DNA of 64,000 nucleotides from Bacteroidota bacterium (lineage in GTDB: Bacteria > Bacteroidota > Bacteroidia > Bacteroidales > NBLH01), in NCBI GenBank assembly GCA_025361565.1, contig JANYKN010000042.1, forward strand, positions 1 to 64,000. The letters run 5' to 3'. The notes below the pieces were generated by a model. That model made no database searches. It saw only the letters and a list, made by a program, of their open reading frames with translations, and was not told where the DNA came from. Both the position numbers and the translations under genes were made by a program. Of the stretch, positions 55,820-64,000 are shown piece by piece. Numbering within the stretch: position 1 is the first letter of the stretch; each line of letters opens with the position of its first letter.

Positions 55820-56677
55820 CTAAAGCATCATCCCATCAATCGGAATTACCAAAATGCCTTGTGCCCCAGCAGCTTTTAATTTATTGATAATCTGCCAATA
55901 CGTTTTCCTTTCAATTACGGCATGCATAGAACTCCATCCTTTTTCTAATAAAGGCAATACGGTTGGACTTTTAAGTACTGGTAAAATACGGCTGATCTCT
56001 TCAATTTTTTCGTTGGGCACATTCAATAAAATGTATTTATAATTCCGAGCCATCAAAACAGATTGGATCCTGAAAACCAACTCATTGAGTATTTCCTGCT
56101 TTTGATTGTCCAAACCTGGAAATTTAACAAGGCAGGCTTCTGAAGATAAAACTACTTCTGTCTCTTTTAATCCATTTTTAAAAAGAGTACTGCCTGAACT
56201 TACCAAATCACAAATAGCATCGGCAACTCCAATATTGGGAGCAATTTCTACAGATCCTGAAATATTGTGGATGTTGCACGAAACACCATTTTTGTCTAAA
56301 AATGCCAGAAGGCTCGCAGGATAAGAAGTAGCTATGCTTTTATTGTTTAAACTGGAAATTCCTGTATATTCAAAATTGTTTGGTACTGCAATGGATAATC
56401 TGCATTTTGCAAATCCAAGTCGTTCAACAATATCAATATTTTTTTGCTTTTCGATTAATAGATTTTCGCCAATAATGGCAATATCAACTACTCCTTCATC
56501 CAAATATTGGGGGATATCGGAATTTCTGAGATAAAGGATTTCAAGTGGAAATTCGCGGGCAAAAGCCTTTAATTGATCATTGCTGTTGTCGATTGAAATA
56601 CCACAGTCTTGAAGAAGTTCTACTGAATCGTCGTGAAGGCGACCTGATTTTTGGATGGCAATTTTAAGTTTACTCAT
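55820..56677 (-). CDS. hisG: ATP phosphoribosyltransferase, long form
   Basis: Catalyses the committed first step, joining ATP and PRPP. It begins KLKIAIQKSGRLHDDSVELLQDCGI; the PRPP-binding loop is AICDLVSSGSTLFKNGL, and VDIAIIGENLLIEKQKNIDIV lies between. Length 285 and the C-terminal domain (PTVLPLLEKGWSSMHAVIE, then LKAAGAQGILVIPIDGM) mark the long form with its own ACT-like histidine-sensing domain, so no HisZ is needed. It is the first structural gene, just after the attenuator hairpin. Confidence 0.97.
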   Translation of the reverse strand: MSKLKIAIQKSGRLHDDSVELLQDCGISIDNSNDQLKAFAREFPLEILYLRNSDIPQYLDEGVVDIAIIGENLLIEKQKNIDIVERLGFAKCRLSIAVPNNFEYTGISSLNNKSIATSYPASLLAFLDKNGVSCNIHNISGSVEIAPNIGVADAICDLVSSGSTLFKNGLKETEVVLSSEACLVKFPGLDNQKQEILNELVFRIQSVLMARNYKYILLNVPNEKIEEISRILPVLKSPTVLPLLEKGWSSMHAVIERKTYWQIINKLKAAGAQGILVIPIDGMML

Positions 56678-56708
56678 TTTCTTTTTTTTATATCCGAGTA
56701 AATCCTGT

Positions 56709-56749
56709 AGAAATAAAAAATCCCGTCAGGTTAAACTCAGACGGGATTT
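56709..56749 (-). terminator. Attenuator terminator of the his operon
   Basis: On the minus strand AAATCCCGTC (56740-56749) pairs with GACGGGATTT (56718-56727), a perfect 10-base stem with a 12-base loop, followed by TTTATTTCT. It lies 22 bases after the leader peptide stop codon and about 40 bases before hisG. This is the place and shape of an amino-acid attenuator. Anti-terminator pairing partners within the leader are not resolved by eye. Confidence 0.85.
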
Positions 56750-56770
56750 GTATTTATTTAATTTTGGTCA

Positions 56771-56836
56771 CTATACAAACAGTTCGCCTGATAAAAGCAA
56801 ATGATGATGATGTATATGTGAATGTGTTTTTGTCAT
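56771..56836 (-). CDS. hisL: his operon leader peptide
   Basis: A 21-codon frame upstream of hisG begins MTKTHSHIHHHH, with six histidines in the first twelve residues, four of them consecutive, and ends with a TAG stop. It is followed by a rho-independent hairpin and preceded by a good promoter. When charged histidyl-tRNA is scarce, the ribosome should stall on the His codons and prevent the hairpin, so the operon is read. This mechanism is established in enterobacteria. Here it is inferred from the sequence layout alone, which is hard to explain otherwise. Confidence 0.85.
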   Translation of the reverse strand: MTKTHSHIHHHHLLLSGELFV

Positions 56837-56853
56837 TTTTCAACTAATCGTTG

Positions 56854-56882
56854 CAAATATAGAATAAAAATTTAGAAAACAA
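56854..56882 (-). promoter_or_regulatory. Promoter of the his operon
   Basis: On the minus strand TTG (56880-56882) and TATATTTG (56854-56861) are separated by 18 bases, matching the Bacteroidota consensus. Transcription would start just before the leader peptide, whose ATG lies 17 bases downstream of the -7 box. Confidence 0.75.
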
Positions 56883-56963
56883 GAGGAATTAAATTTAATT
56901 TCGTTATTTTTAAGTCCTTTTAAAAATTATTAACAGAAAGGTGACAAAATCAGTCAGGCATTT

Positions 56964-57650
56964 TTATTCTTTTTCAGGAGATAACATTTTATAAACCAAG
57001 CCAGCCAAAATTGCTCCAACAATTGGGGCAACCCAGAATAGCCATAATTGACCCAATGCCCAATCTCCGGCAAATATTGCCTGACTAGTACTACGTGCAG
57101 GATTTACCGATGTATTCGTAACCGGAATACTTATTAAATGTATTAAAGTTAATCCCAATCCAATTGCCAATCCTGCAAATCCCTGAGGTGCTTTTGGATG
57201 TGTGGCGCCTAAAATAATAATTAGAAACATAAAAGTCATAACTATTTCGGTTACCAGAGCAGCCAACATACTGTATCCACCTGGCGAGTGTTCGCCATAA
57301 CCATTTGCTGCAAATCCGCCAATTTCAAATCCTGGTTTTCCACTTGCAATTGTGTATAATATTCCTGCGCCGGCAATTGCACCCAATACTTGTGCAGCAA
57401 TATAAGGTAGTAATTCCTTTTTATCAAATCGGCCACCAATCCAAAGCCCAACAGATACTGCAGGATTTAAGTGGCATCCTGAAATATGTCCAATTGCATA
57501 TGCCATTGTAACAACTGTTAAGCCAAAAGCAATGGCTACACCAGCAAATCCAATTCCCAACTCGGGATATGCGGCTGCTAAAACAGCACTTCCACATCCT
57601 CCCAATACCAACCATAAGGTTCCGATAAATTCTGCGACTAATTTTTTCAT
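56964..57650 (-). CDS. aqpZ: Aquaporin Z-type water channel
   Basis: A 228-residue MIP-family channel with six membrane helices. Both NPA boxes are present: [11 protein letters not shown] (62-64) and [11 protein letters not shown] (about 184-186). The pattern [20 protein letters not shown] matches AqpZ of other bacteria closely, including the His and Arg of the narrow filter, so it should be a water channel rather than a glycerol facilitator. It is a single gene; a TATATTTA near 57741-57748 may be its -7 box. Confidence 0.93.
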   Translation of the reverse strand: MKKLVAEFIGTLWLVLGGCGSAVLAAAYPELGIGFAGVAIAFGLTVVTMAYAIGHISGCHLNPAVSVGLWIGGRFDKKELLPYIAAQVLGAIAGAGILYTIASGKPGFEIGGFAANGYGEHSPGGYSMLAALVTEIVMTFMFLIIILGATHPKAPQGFAGLAIGLGLTLIHLISIPVTNTSVNPARSTSQAIFAGDWALGQLWLFWVAPIVGAILAGLVYKMLSPEKE

Positions 57651-57845
57651 AAGGTTTTTGGTGTTTTAAAATAAGTGTGAAAAAAATGCAGAAGAGTTGT
57701 TTTAACCAATTCTAAAACCTGTTCTTTCTGCTGTTTGATTTGTAAATATAGAAAAAGTTCTCTGAATTAATGGCGGTTTTGTAAAAGCATAAACAAGTGA
57801 ATTTAGAATTACATATTTAAACTCTGACAGTAATTTAGCAGCTAC

Positions 57846-58760
57846 CTAAAAAATTGACATTTGAGTTTCAGTTGTCAATAATTCAAGTGCTTTCATACCC
57901 ATTACCGAATTTCCCTTCAAATTTAACCTTGGGCTCCAGGTTGCCACACAATATTTCTGTGGATGAATTGCCATAATTCCGCCACCAATTCCACTTTTAC
58001 CTGGAAGCCCAACTTTATAGGCAAACTCCCCTGATTCATCATAGAAACCGCAGGTTTGCATCAGTGCATTTAATCGTTTTATTTGGCTTTCGGTTAATAT
58101 CCTTTGATTTTGCGAATAGGTATTTCCTCCATTTGCAAAGAAATAACATGATTGGGCCAATTCTTTGCAAGTCATTTCAATTGAACATTGATAAAAATAA
58201 AAGTCCAGTACTTCTTCGACACCGTTTTTCAGATTACCAAATGATTTTAGTATATTGGCCAATGCCGCATTTCTAAACCCAACTTTCTTTTCTGAAAGTG
58301 CTACTTTTTCGTTAAAATCTATGGAGTTGCAGTTGGCCAGGTTACGAACAAATGACAGAAAATCATTCTTCGGATTTTTTAAATTACTTACCAAAATATC
58401 AGCAATTACAATAGCTCCGGCATTGATAAAAGGATTTCGTGGTTTGCCTTTTTCATATTCAAGCTGAGCCAGGGAATTAAAAGGATTTCCTGATGGTTCA
58501 ACTCCAACGCGCGACCAGATATTTTCACCCAAAAATTGAAAAGCATACGATAATGAAAGGACTTTTGAAATACTTTGTATCGAAAACTTTTCATTACTAT
58601 CTCCAAAAGAATAATCCATTTTTTCGGTAGTAACCAAATGAATTCCAAACTTAGAAGGATTTATTAAAGCAAGCTCATGAATTGAATCGGAAACATTTCC
58701 TTCGTTTGCGAATGGTTTAATTTCCTTGTCTATTTTTTTTAATATCTGGTCGTAATTCAT
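57846..58760 (-). CDS. glsA: Glutaminase
   Basis: Splits glutamine to glutamate and ammonia using a serine/lysine mechanism related to beta-lactamases. The nucleophile block is FSIQSISKVLSLSYA; further marks are VGVEPSGNPFNS, KPRNPFINAGAI, LTCxELAQSCYFFANGG-like TCKELAQSCYFFANGG, and the closing GLPGKSGIGGGIMAIHP. Length 304 is normal. It stands 25 bases downstream of an unknown membrane protein gene on the same strand and may be co-transcribed with it. With the glutamine synthetase gene elsewhere in the window it could recycle nitrogen. Confidence 0.93.
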   Translation of the reverse strand: MNYDQILKKIDKEIKPFANEGNVSDSIHELALINPSKFGIHLVTTEKMDYSFGDSNEKFSIQSISKVLSLSYAFQFLGENIWSRVGVEPSGNPFNSLAQLEYEKGKPRNPFINAGAIVIADILVSNLKNPKNDFLSFVRNLANCNSIDFNEKVALSEKKVGFRNAALANILKSFGNLKNGVEEVLDFYFYQCSIEMTCKELAQSCYFFANGGNTYSQNQRILTESQIKRLNALMQTCGFYDESGEFAYKVGLPGKSGIGGGIMAIHPQKYCVATWSPRLNLKGNSVMGMKALELLTTETQMSIF

Positions 58761-58784
58761 TCAATATGATGATTGATTATAGTT

Positions 58785-59312
58785 TCAATTAGCTGTATTT
58801 TCTTCTTTTTTTGATGCAAAAAGAACAACGAAAAACTGGATTAAGGTTAAGATAATGCTAATGGGTAGCCTTATTAAAATACCCGCAAAAAAAAGTGCAA
58901 TAGTTACTACAATAGCTACAATTACACCTATTATGGAAAAGTCAAAATCAACCCCGCCAAAAGCGCCCATGCTGAACCTTAATGTACATTTTAATTGATA
59001 CAGAAAATAAGTCCAGGTAGGTAAATAGCCTTCCCACTTGGCATTTGGATTACGCAGATTGCCAAATACCCTGACCTTATAATAGCCATCCAATTGAGGA
59101 GTTGGGGCATATCTTATAAATTGTTGTGGTTTTTTACCGGCATAGCTTGAATTGAAATTGTTGTATTCATCAATTGACATATAATCTGTTTTTCTCATCA
59201 AGGCATGATATTCTGCTCTCTGCCGCACTCTTTCTTCAGAGTATTGACCTTGACCATGGTCAAATTTATCGTAAAACTGTTCTATCCGATCGGAAATCTC
59301 TTGTAAACCCAT
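58785..59312 (-). CDS. Unknown small membrane protein
   Basis: I do not recognise this 175-residue protein. The first 115 residues are soluble and polar (RVRQRAEYHALMRKTDYMSIDEYNNF, and the aromatic APTPQLDGYYKVRVFGNLRNP); then two close membrane helices follow (FSIIGVIVAIVVTIALFFAGILIRL and PISIILTLIQFFVVLFA). It ends with a charged KKEEN tail. It is 25 bases upstream of glsA on the same strand, so the two genes may share a transcript. Confidence 0.6.
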   Translation of the reverse strand: MGLQEISDRIEQFYDKFDHGQGQYSEERVRQRAEYHALMRKTDYMSIDEYNNFNSSYAGKKPQQFIRYAPTPQLDGYYKVRVFGNLRNPNAKWEGYLPTWTYFLYQLKCTLRFSMGAFGGVDFDFSIIGVIVAIVVTIALFFAGILIRLPISIILTLIQFFVVLFASKKEENTAN

Positions 59313-59493
59313 AATTATTCTCCTGAAATTAATTTGTACCTATGATATTTGTGTTTTAAATAGATTATTGAGCTTCCAAAACTAGTTTTGAATGCTTTTT
59401 AATCCTAAAAATTTCCTAAAAATAGAAAGAATATGCCACAATGTTATTGGTTGGTGAAGAATTAGCCATACCTTTTCTAATTACGTGGTTCTA

Positions 59494-60051
59494 CTATGCA
59501 CCTTTTCCTCCACGTTTTAGATAATCAGAATATGAGGTTGACAAATTTTTGAAAATATTTGGTACAAGTTTTATTATTTCTCCTATTGCCGTGTAGGAAT
59601 CAGATAATAGTTTTTGGTCTAAATTATTCTCTAATTCATATTGCAAGCGCCTCGATTTATTGGTAATGTCTTGTCTTCTTTCTCTCAATTTCGAAACAAT
59701 TTTTCTACGTTTTATTAAATTCTCTGGTTTATTCCCTTCAATGTCATTCCATGATTTATATGTGTTTAGAAAATATTCGATATTTAAGTACAATGCTTTT
59801 CCTGAAAACAAACCACCTTCGGGAACATTTGTTGCAGCGTTAACAAAATATTCCAGCGACTTTCTAATTATATTACAATGATCTTCTTCGAGTCCCTGGT
59901 TTTCTAAATCAATAATGTCATTAAGTAATCCGGTTAAAATACTAGTTCTGAAGTGATTGAAAGACCAGAGATTAGAGCCTCTCGTGTTGTCTACAGCTCT
60001 TGATTTCTGAGGCTTACTGGCTTTTTTTTGTTCGTTTTTCTTTGTTCCCAT
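59494..60051 (-). CDS. Unknown soluble helical protein
   Basis: I do not recognise this 185-residue protein. The N-terminus is highly basic and disordered (KKNEQKKASKPQKSRAVDN), followed by helices such as FRTSILTGLLNDIIDLENQ and a lysine/arginine-rich segment IKRRKIVSKLRERRQDITNKSRRLQYELE. Basic ends suggest nucleic-acid or acidic-protein binding. No membrane segment or signal is present. Neighbours are unrelated. Confidence 0.55.
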   Translation of the reverse strand: MGTKKNEQKKASKPQKSRAVDNTRGSNLWSFNHFRTSILTGLLNDIIDLENQGLEEDHCNIIRKSLEYFVNAATNVPEGGLFSGKALYLNIEYFLNTYKSWNDIEGNKPENLIKRRKIVSKLRERRQDITNKSRRLQYELENNLDQKLLSDSYTAIGEIIKLVPNIFKNLSTSYSDYLKRGGKGA

Positions 60052-60165
60052 AAGGTTTAGTTAATAAAATTAATTTTAGGAATCCCAGGTTTTATAATTA
60101 ATACAAATGACTTTGGTCCGAATGGTTTGATGTCTTGTAAATTATATTGCACCGAAATGAACTTT

Positions 60166-60987
60166 TTAGAACTTTACATCATACGAAATAAATATATGAA
60201 GAATGATCAATAAATCGGCCCCGGCATGAATAAGTGTTGGTGCAACGATGCTTTTAGTATATTGCATGGCTAATCCACAAATAATGCCCAGTGCAAAAAT
60301 ATAGCCCGAAAAAATCAGAACTTCATGAGTAAAGTTAACCATAAGATGCGGAGCGGCAAAACAAATAGATAATAAAATAATGGACCATACCGGGTGAAAA
60401 TAGGCATTTAGCTTTTCAAGGAATATACCTCTGTAAAGGAATTCTTCCATAAAGCCACTGGAAAGTACATAAATCAGGATCCATTTATAGTTCCTTTGAA
60501 TAAAACCGGGTTCCATTTTGTGCTCGGGGTTGTTAATGGCCAGATATCCAAATGCAATAAAAAAGATAAGGCCAATAATTAAACCCAAAACCAATTGTCC
60601 TTTTGCTAAAAAGATGCTATCCCAACTGTAGCCGCTAAATATAAAAGTGAGTATCAATATGGCGCTTATTATCACTGCATCACTTAATTTTAGTAATGCA
60701 AACCCTCTTGAAGTTTCATGGTTCAAATTATATATATCGGTGGGAAAAAAGGAAAAGATCAAGAAAGCCAGGTTTAAGGCCAAAAAAGCAAAAGCAAGAT
60801 CTTTGGCCTTGATATTGCCTGCCCTATGAAATATCCTCCATGATACAAAAAAAACAGCCAAAAGAACTAAACGGATAATTAATTTTAAATTTGACGATAT
60901 TGGCGGAAACAAAGTTGCGGATACAACTAGCATAATGGCTAGTATCACTGCAAATTCAAGTGTTTTGGATGTTTTAGTTTCAGTCAT
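60166..60987 (-). CDS. CPBP family intramembrane glutamic endopeptidase
   Basis: A 273-residue protein with about eight membrane helices. The CPBP/Abi motifs are intact: SGFMEEFLYRGIFLEKL gives EExxxR with the catalytic glutamate, SICFAAPHLMVN gives the FxxxH motif, and HAGADLLIILHIF the last histidine. Members cut membrane proteins (CAAX-type proteases, or bacteriocin immunity). No bacteriocin or prenylation gene is near, so the substrate is unknown. It is a single-gene unit. Confidence 0.85.
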   Translation of the reverse strand: MTETKTSKTLEFAVILAIMLVVSATLFPPISSNLKLIIRLVLLAVFFVSWRIFHRAGNIKAKDLAFAFLALNLAFLIFSFFPTDIYNLNHETSRGFALLKLSDAVIISAILILTFIFSGYSWDSIFLAKGQLVLGLIIGLIFFIAFGYLAINNPEHKMEPGFIQRNYKWILIYVLSSGFMEEFLYRGIFLEKLNAYFHPVWSIILLSICFAAPHLMVNFTHEVLIFSGYIFALGIICGLAMQYTKSIVAPTLIHAGADLLIILHIFISYDVKF

Positions 60988-61168
60988 GATTTTGCCCTTT
61001 CATCATTAAATGTTTCAGTAATATTTGGGTTTCTAGATGCTTTTTATCGACGCGTATTTGTCTTTTAATCAATTAGCTGAATATGCATAACCCGAAATAC
61101 CAACATAAATTTAATGAAGATTTTATTCAAAAGCAATCAGTTATTGACAAGAGGGATTTGATTATTTG

Positions 61169-62248
61169 TCATTCAAAAATCATTTCCACTTTTTTGTTTA
61201 TAAAGTTTTCGAAATTTTTAGCAGTGTTTTTCAATGTTTCCTTGGTATGGTGATTCCATGGCTGGAATAGTTGAGGTTCAATAATCACTTTGTCTTTCTT
61301 TGTTGTACGTTTCCAAATTCCTACAACTTGACCATCCATAACAATTATTGGTCTGAATACACCATTTTCGGAGATTGTTTTTTTATTGGCAACCAGTGAA
61401 ATGGATGCGTTCCGGTCTTTATAACTGATTAGGAATTCATCGTATGCAGGTAAAAGATGGATTTTGATATCCATGTGTTTTACATTTATGGAGGAATTAT
61501 TATAGAAGTATGTTTCTTGGCCAATTGTTTCGGAAATAAAGTTGGGTTTGATTAATTCCACTGCCTTTTTTGCTTCGACCACCGATAATCCGGACCACCA
61601 AATAAAATCACGCAAAGTGGCAGGGCAATGGCTGGTAAAATATCGGTTTGCCAATTCTGCAAGCGATTCATCCCTTGAAAGCAATTTTTTATTTGGAACC
61701 CTTTCTCTTAGCAAAGCAAATGTAAGTTTTTTGTTTTTTACAGGCCCGCTGCAAACCAGTCCTTCCAATTCGGCTTGCATCATAATGTGAGATAAGCGGT
61801 TATTGTCCGTTTTTATACCTGCTTGATTAAATAAAATGGTGAGTTCATCTCGGGTGAGATTGTTGTTTTTCAGTATTTCCTTTTCGATAATCGCGAAAGC
61901 TTTTACAAAAACAGCTTCCGTGAGCTCCAGTTCTTTGTTCCTGGGTTTTAACATCGATTTTAATTTGGGAGCCGTGAGTTCAAGCATCCAATAAATGTCT
62001 TCGGGAGTAACAAAATGCCAAGTAGGGCGCATTAAATGGGTGCGGATAATTTCGCCATTGTTATAAGCGGTTTCAATTTTTTTATCCGTTGCATTATTAA
62101 TTCTATGCCCGATAGCCCATTTGGCCATGGCATAATCCTGTGCTTGCATGGCTCCCATCCAACCCACAATTTCTTTTGCTGTTTCAAATCCTGTTTCAGT
62201 AATTTTTTGGTTGATCAAACGTATGTTTGAGATTTCCGATGAGGTCAT
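61169..62248 (-). CDS. Winged-helix DNA-binding protein, AlkZ-like (HTH_42)
   Basis: A 359-residue cytosolic protein of the HTH_42 (DUF1006) family. The first helix ends with GWMGAMQAQDYAMAKWAIGHR; the QxQ inside it corresponds to the catalytic Gln-x-Gln of AlkZ DNA glycosylases. Three winged-helix-like parts follow (IRTHLMRPTWHFVTPEDIYWML, NRLSHIMMQAELEGLVCSGP, LRDFIWWSGLSVVEAKKAVELI) and a beta C-terminal part with HLLPAYDEFLISYKDR. AlkZ removes bulky or crosslinked alkyl bases. Many homologues are uncharacterised, so glycosylase activity is an inference. It is the upstream neighbour of the AHSA1-like gene only by chance, as the spacing is 90 bases. Confidence 0.75.
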   Translation of the reverse strand: MTSSEISNIRLINQKITETGFETAKEIVGWMGAMQAQDYAMAKWAIGHRINNATDKKIETAYNNGEIIRTHLMRPTWHFVTPEDIYWMLELTAPKLKSMLKPRNKELELTEAVFVKAFAIIEKEILKNNNLTRDELTILFNQAGIKTDNNRLSHIMMQAELEGLVCSGPVKNKKLTFALLRERVPNKKLLSRDESLAELANRYFTSHCPATLRDFIWWSGLSVVEAKKAVELIKPNFISETIGQETYFYNNSSINVKHMDIKIHLLPAYDEFLISYKDRNASISLVANKKTISENGVFRPIIVMDGQVVGIWKRTTKKDKVIIEPQLFQPWNHHTKETLKNTAKNFENFINKKVEMIFE

Positions 62249-62338
62249 TGTGATTTGTTTTCGGGATAATTAATGATTGGATGTTGTAAGTGAAAAACAG
62301 GTATGTTAAATTGGAACTTCCAATAATGATAAATCCAA

Positions 62339-62731
62339 TTAATCCTGTTTAAAATAAGCCTGCATGGGTGTAAAATAGAAATCAACCCAGCCTTGTTTGT
62401 AATCGGGTTGCCCTTTTGGAATATTGATGTGTGTCAATGTCAATTCACAACCCTCTTTAACTTCATTAAGATGGATTGTTATTTCGGAATCTTCATCCGT
62501 TTCAGAAAATTCAGTGGTTCTCCAATGTTGGACTATTTCGGTGTTTGGGATTAATTTTACATTTCTACCTCTAATATAACCATCATGGGCGGTAAATGCA
62601 CCTCCTTCGTAAGTACTGCAATCAGCCTCAATTCCTGTCATTTCGGAATGTTTGTCGCTATCGAGCCATGCAAAATAAATGATTGATGGTTTTACAGGGA
62701 ATATTGCTTTTATTTGAAATGAATCTTTCAT
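62339..62731 (-). CDS. AHSA1/START-like (SRPBCC) protein
   Basis: A 130-residue single-domain protein of the SRPBCC fold. The order is typical: KAIFPVKPSIIYFAWLDSDKHSEMTG at the start, YEGGAFTAHDGYIRG, VQHWRTTEF, ITIHLNEVKEGCELTLTHINIP and the closing helix KQGWVDFYFTPMQAYFK. Such proteins bind small hydrophobic ligands or assist stress responses; the ligand is unknown. Its length is normal. A long palindromic element lies about 85 bases upstream. Confidence 0.8.
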   Translation of the reverse strand: MKDSFQIKAIFPVKPSIIYFAWLDSDKHSEMTGIEADCSTYEGGAFTAHDGYIRGRNVKLIPNTEIVQHWRTTEFSETDEDSEITIHLNEVKEGCELTLTHINIPKGQPDYKQGWVDFYFTPMQAYFKQD

Positions 62732-62816
62732 GAATGTGTACTTTCTTTTATGCTTGATTTACCATTTTATTGAAATAAAAAATCAATATTAAATGCCGTT
62801 GTGCTGAGAAGCGAAT

Positions 62817-62891
62817 CCCTTCAAGCGGTTGAAAACCCTTGAAGAGGTTGAGCGTTTCAACTGCTTCGAGGGTCTCCGACCGCTCGAAGGG
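62817..62891. repeat. Long imperfect hairpin (75 bases), REP/MITE-like
   Basis: Two 28-base arms (62817-62844 and 62864-62891) are near-perfect reverse complements; all five differences are transitions, so G-U pairs can close part of them. The outer arms read CCCTTCAAGCGGTTGA and CGACCGCTCGAAGGG. Inside, GTTGA/TCAAC (62847-62851, 62857-62861) extends the stem. It lies in a non-coding spacer and is not a terminator, as no T-run follows. Confidence 0.75.
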
Positions 62892-62926
62892 TAAATGAAA
62901 CCGAATTACTTTTATCCAAAAACGAC

Positions 62927-62972
62927 ATGAAATCAATATTTACACCGTGAAAGTAGTAAATATTGATTTCAT
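62927..62972. repeat. Perfect 16-base inverted repeat
   Basis: ATGAAATCAATATTTA (62927-62942) and TAAATATTGATTTCAT (62957-62972) are perfect inverse copies separated by 14 bases. A shorter partial copy of the arm lies near 62781. It lies 40 bases past the stop codon of the DUF6261-like gene. It is AT-rich without a T-run, so it may be an operator or mobile-element end instead of a terminator. Confidence 0.75.
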
Positions 62973-63011
62973 TTAAAACTAAGTATTTATAAAATCTGCT
63001 TTGGATTTTTG

Positions 63012-63776
63012 TTATTTAGTTGGCAATCCAGAATTAATTGTGCCAACCGTTTGTACTTCTTCTCCAGTGCCACGGGTAATCCTCGATTTGGCCAGGGTTG
63101 CTGTTTCGGAAATGATGTTGTTGATTGTATTTAATATTTCTTTATAATCGCCATTGACATTTGCATATTTTGAATCTGAATTAATACGTTCCAACAAATC
63201 GTAAAGGTTATTTACCAAATCGGGCCTTATTTTACCTATGGCTACGAAATCTTCTTTGCCAGTATCGTTTGCTTTGGATTGAAATGCATCTTCAAAATCT
63301 ATTTGTGCAGCTTTTAGTTCCAGATACCAATCAATTAATCCAAGACTTGTCAATGCTTCCTGGGCATCTTTGCGATCGAGTTCGGTAAAGAGATGGTTTA
63401 ATTCTGCCGATTCGTCCTGGTAATTGTCGGCGTATAAATCCCAACCGTTTCGAATAAATATTTCCAACAAAAGTTTGGCGTGCAGGCGGCTTGCGTCATT
63501 CAATCTGCGGCTGTTTGCCAATACTGCATCGCGGAGGGCACGGAAAGCATCATCGCGGATTTTGTCTTTGGCCTTTAATATTTCGGCATGTACGGTTTTG
63601 AGACTGCGGTTTATAATGGGTACAAACTTTTCGTAGCCTTGCTTTACCAATGCCAGGATGGTAGCCACAATGCCAGTATTTATTTTTACCGAAGCCTCAA
63701 TGGCAATCAAAATGCGCGAACAAAGGGTTATTAGTTCGTTGTGCGTTAACTTGGATAATGAGATTTTCTTAACCAT
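63012..63776 (-). CDS. DUF6261-like helical protein
   Basis: A 254-residue, nearly all-helical soluble protein that fits the Bacteroidota family DUF6261. It starts KKISLSKLTHNELITLCSRIL and contains SLKTVHAEILKAKDKIRDDAFRALRDAVLANSRRLNDA and FIRNGWDLYADNYQDESAELNHLFTEL; the tail is flexible. Family members are often multicopy in these genomes and are of unknown function. It has no signal or membrane segment. Palindromic repeats lie directly downstream. Confidence 0.65.
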   Translation of the reverse strand: MVKKISLSKLTHNELITLCSRILIAIEASVKINTGIVATILALVKQGYEKFVPIINRSLKTVHAEILKAKDKIRDDAFRALRDAVLANSRRLNDASRLHAKLLLEIFIRNGWDLYADNYQDESAELNHLFTELDRKDAQEALTSLGLIDWYLELKAAQIDFEDAFQSKANDTGKEDFVAIGKIRPDLVNNLYDLLERINSDSKYANVNGDYKEILNTINNIISETATLAKSRITRGTGEEVQTVGTINSGLPTK

Positions 63777-64000
63777 AATTTTAATTTTAGTTTAATTGTT
63801 TAATTATGGTTTAATAACGTGAGGAAATATGGAATTGTTGCAAATAGTTGAGAATGTTTGCAATTATTTAGAAATTAATTTGAATTTGAAATAGTTGTTT
63901 TTAGCATTTTAATTATCAAAGTAACTACTATAAAACAAACTTTCTTTAACTATTGTTTGAGCCTTGATATTCAAACTTAACTACAATATATCAACAATTA

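Noticed and set aside
60166-60987. A bacteriocin immunity function for the CPBP protein
   Set aside because: No bacteriocin-like peptide or exporter gene lies next to it.
62748-62936. A 62-codon minus-strand reading frame upstream of the AHSA1-like gene
   Set aside because: Most of it lies over the 75-base hairpin, its composition is not protein-like, and it has no promoter or related domain.

Overview
The window is an AT-rich chromosomal segment from a member of the Bacteroidota, probably class Bacteroidia; genus cannot be read from it. The signs are a homologue of the type IX secretion plug protein, GldM-like proteins, a Rho factor with a long charged insertion, a YtrA-type GntR regulon, and promoters that repeatedly show the Bacteroidota -7 box TAnnTTTG instead of sigma70 boxes. 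There are no rRNA or tRNA genes, CRISPR arrays or phage genes. Everything is chromosomal and mostly housekeeping, except the first 20 kb.

Region 1 (1-2.8 kb) is a small YtrA-like operon: promoter, likely operator, ABC ATPase, membrane protein, GntR repressor, and a truncated remnant of a head-GIN/DUF2807-type gene. Region 2 (2.9-19.4 kb) is the most unusual part. Genes on one strand encode an ABC ATPase, a 1114-residue ABC permease with a degenerate M1-peptidase-like exterior and a golvesin-like C-terminus, a TolC-type outer-membrane protein, a lipoprotein adaptor, an RND pump, a second RND pump fused to a complete ABC ATPase, and a last small ABC permease. The two ATPase domains are close paralogues. 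I infer a composite ABC/RND export machine. A REP-associated tyrosine transposase with three copies of its palindromic unit sits between the TolC gene and the adaptor gene.

Region 3 (19.5-31.8 kb) holds a SiaC-like protein on the + strand, then minus-strand genes: phosphoesterase, two GldM-like proteins, rubrerythrin, bcp-recA, a class III aminotransferase with a TrmH-like methyltransferase, HU, rho, and a T9SS plug-domain protein. Region 4 (32-49 kb) has apbE with a tiny cysteine-containing membrane protein, fabI, a CBM6-like secreted protein, ispH, cmk, glutamine synthetase, two tandem CDF metal exporters, a YbjN-like/cytosolic HtrA-like gene pair, a TPR protein, acetyl-CoA synthetase and a TerB-like protein.

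Region 5 (49.1-56.9 kb) is a complete histidine operon, hisG-D-C-B-H-A-F-IE, able to take PRPP and ATP to histidine. It is preceded by a 21-codon leader peptide with six histidines and a strong terminator hairpin: a transcription attenuator. Region 6 (57-64 kb) contains aquaporin, glutaminase, two unknown proteins, a CPBP protease, an AlkZ-like winged-helix protein, an AHSA1-like protein, two back-to-back palindromic elements, and a DUF6261-like protein.
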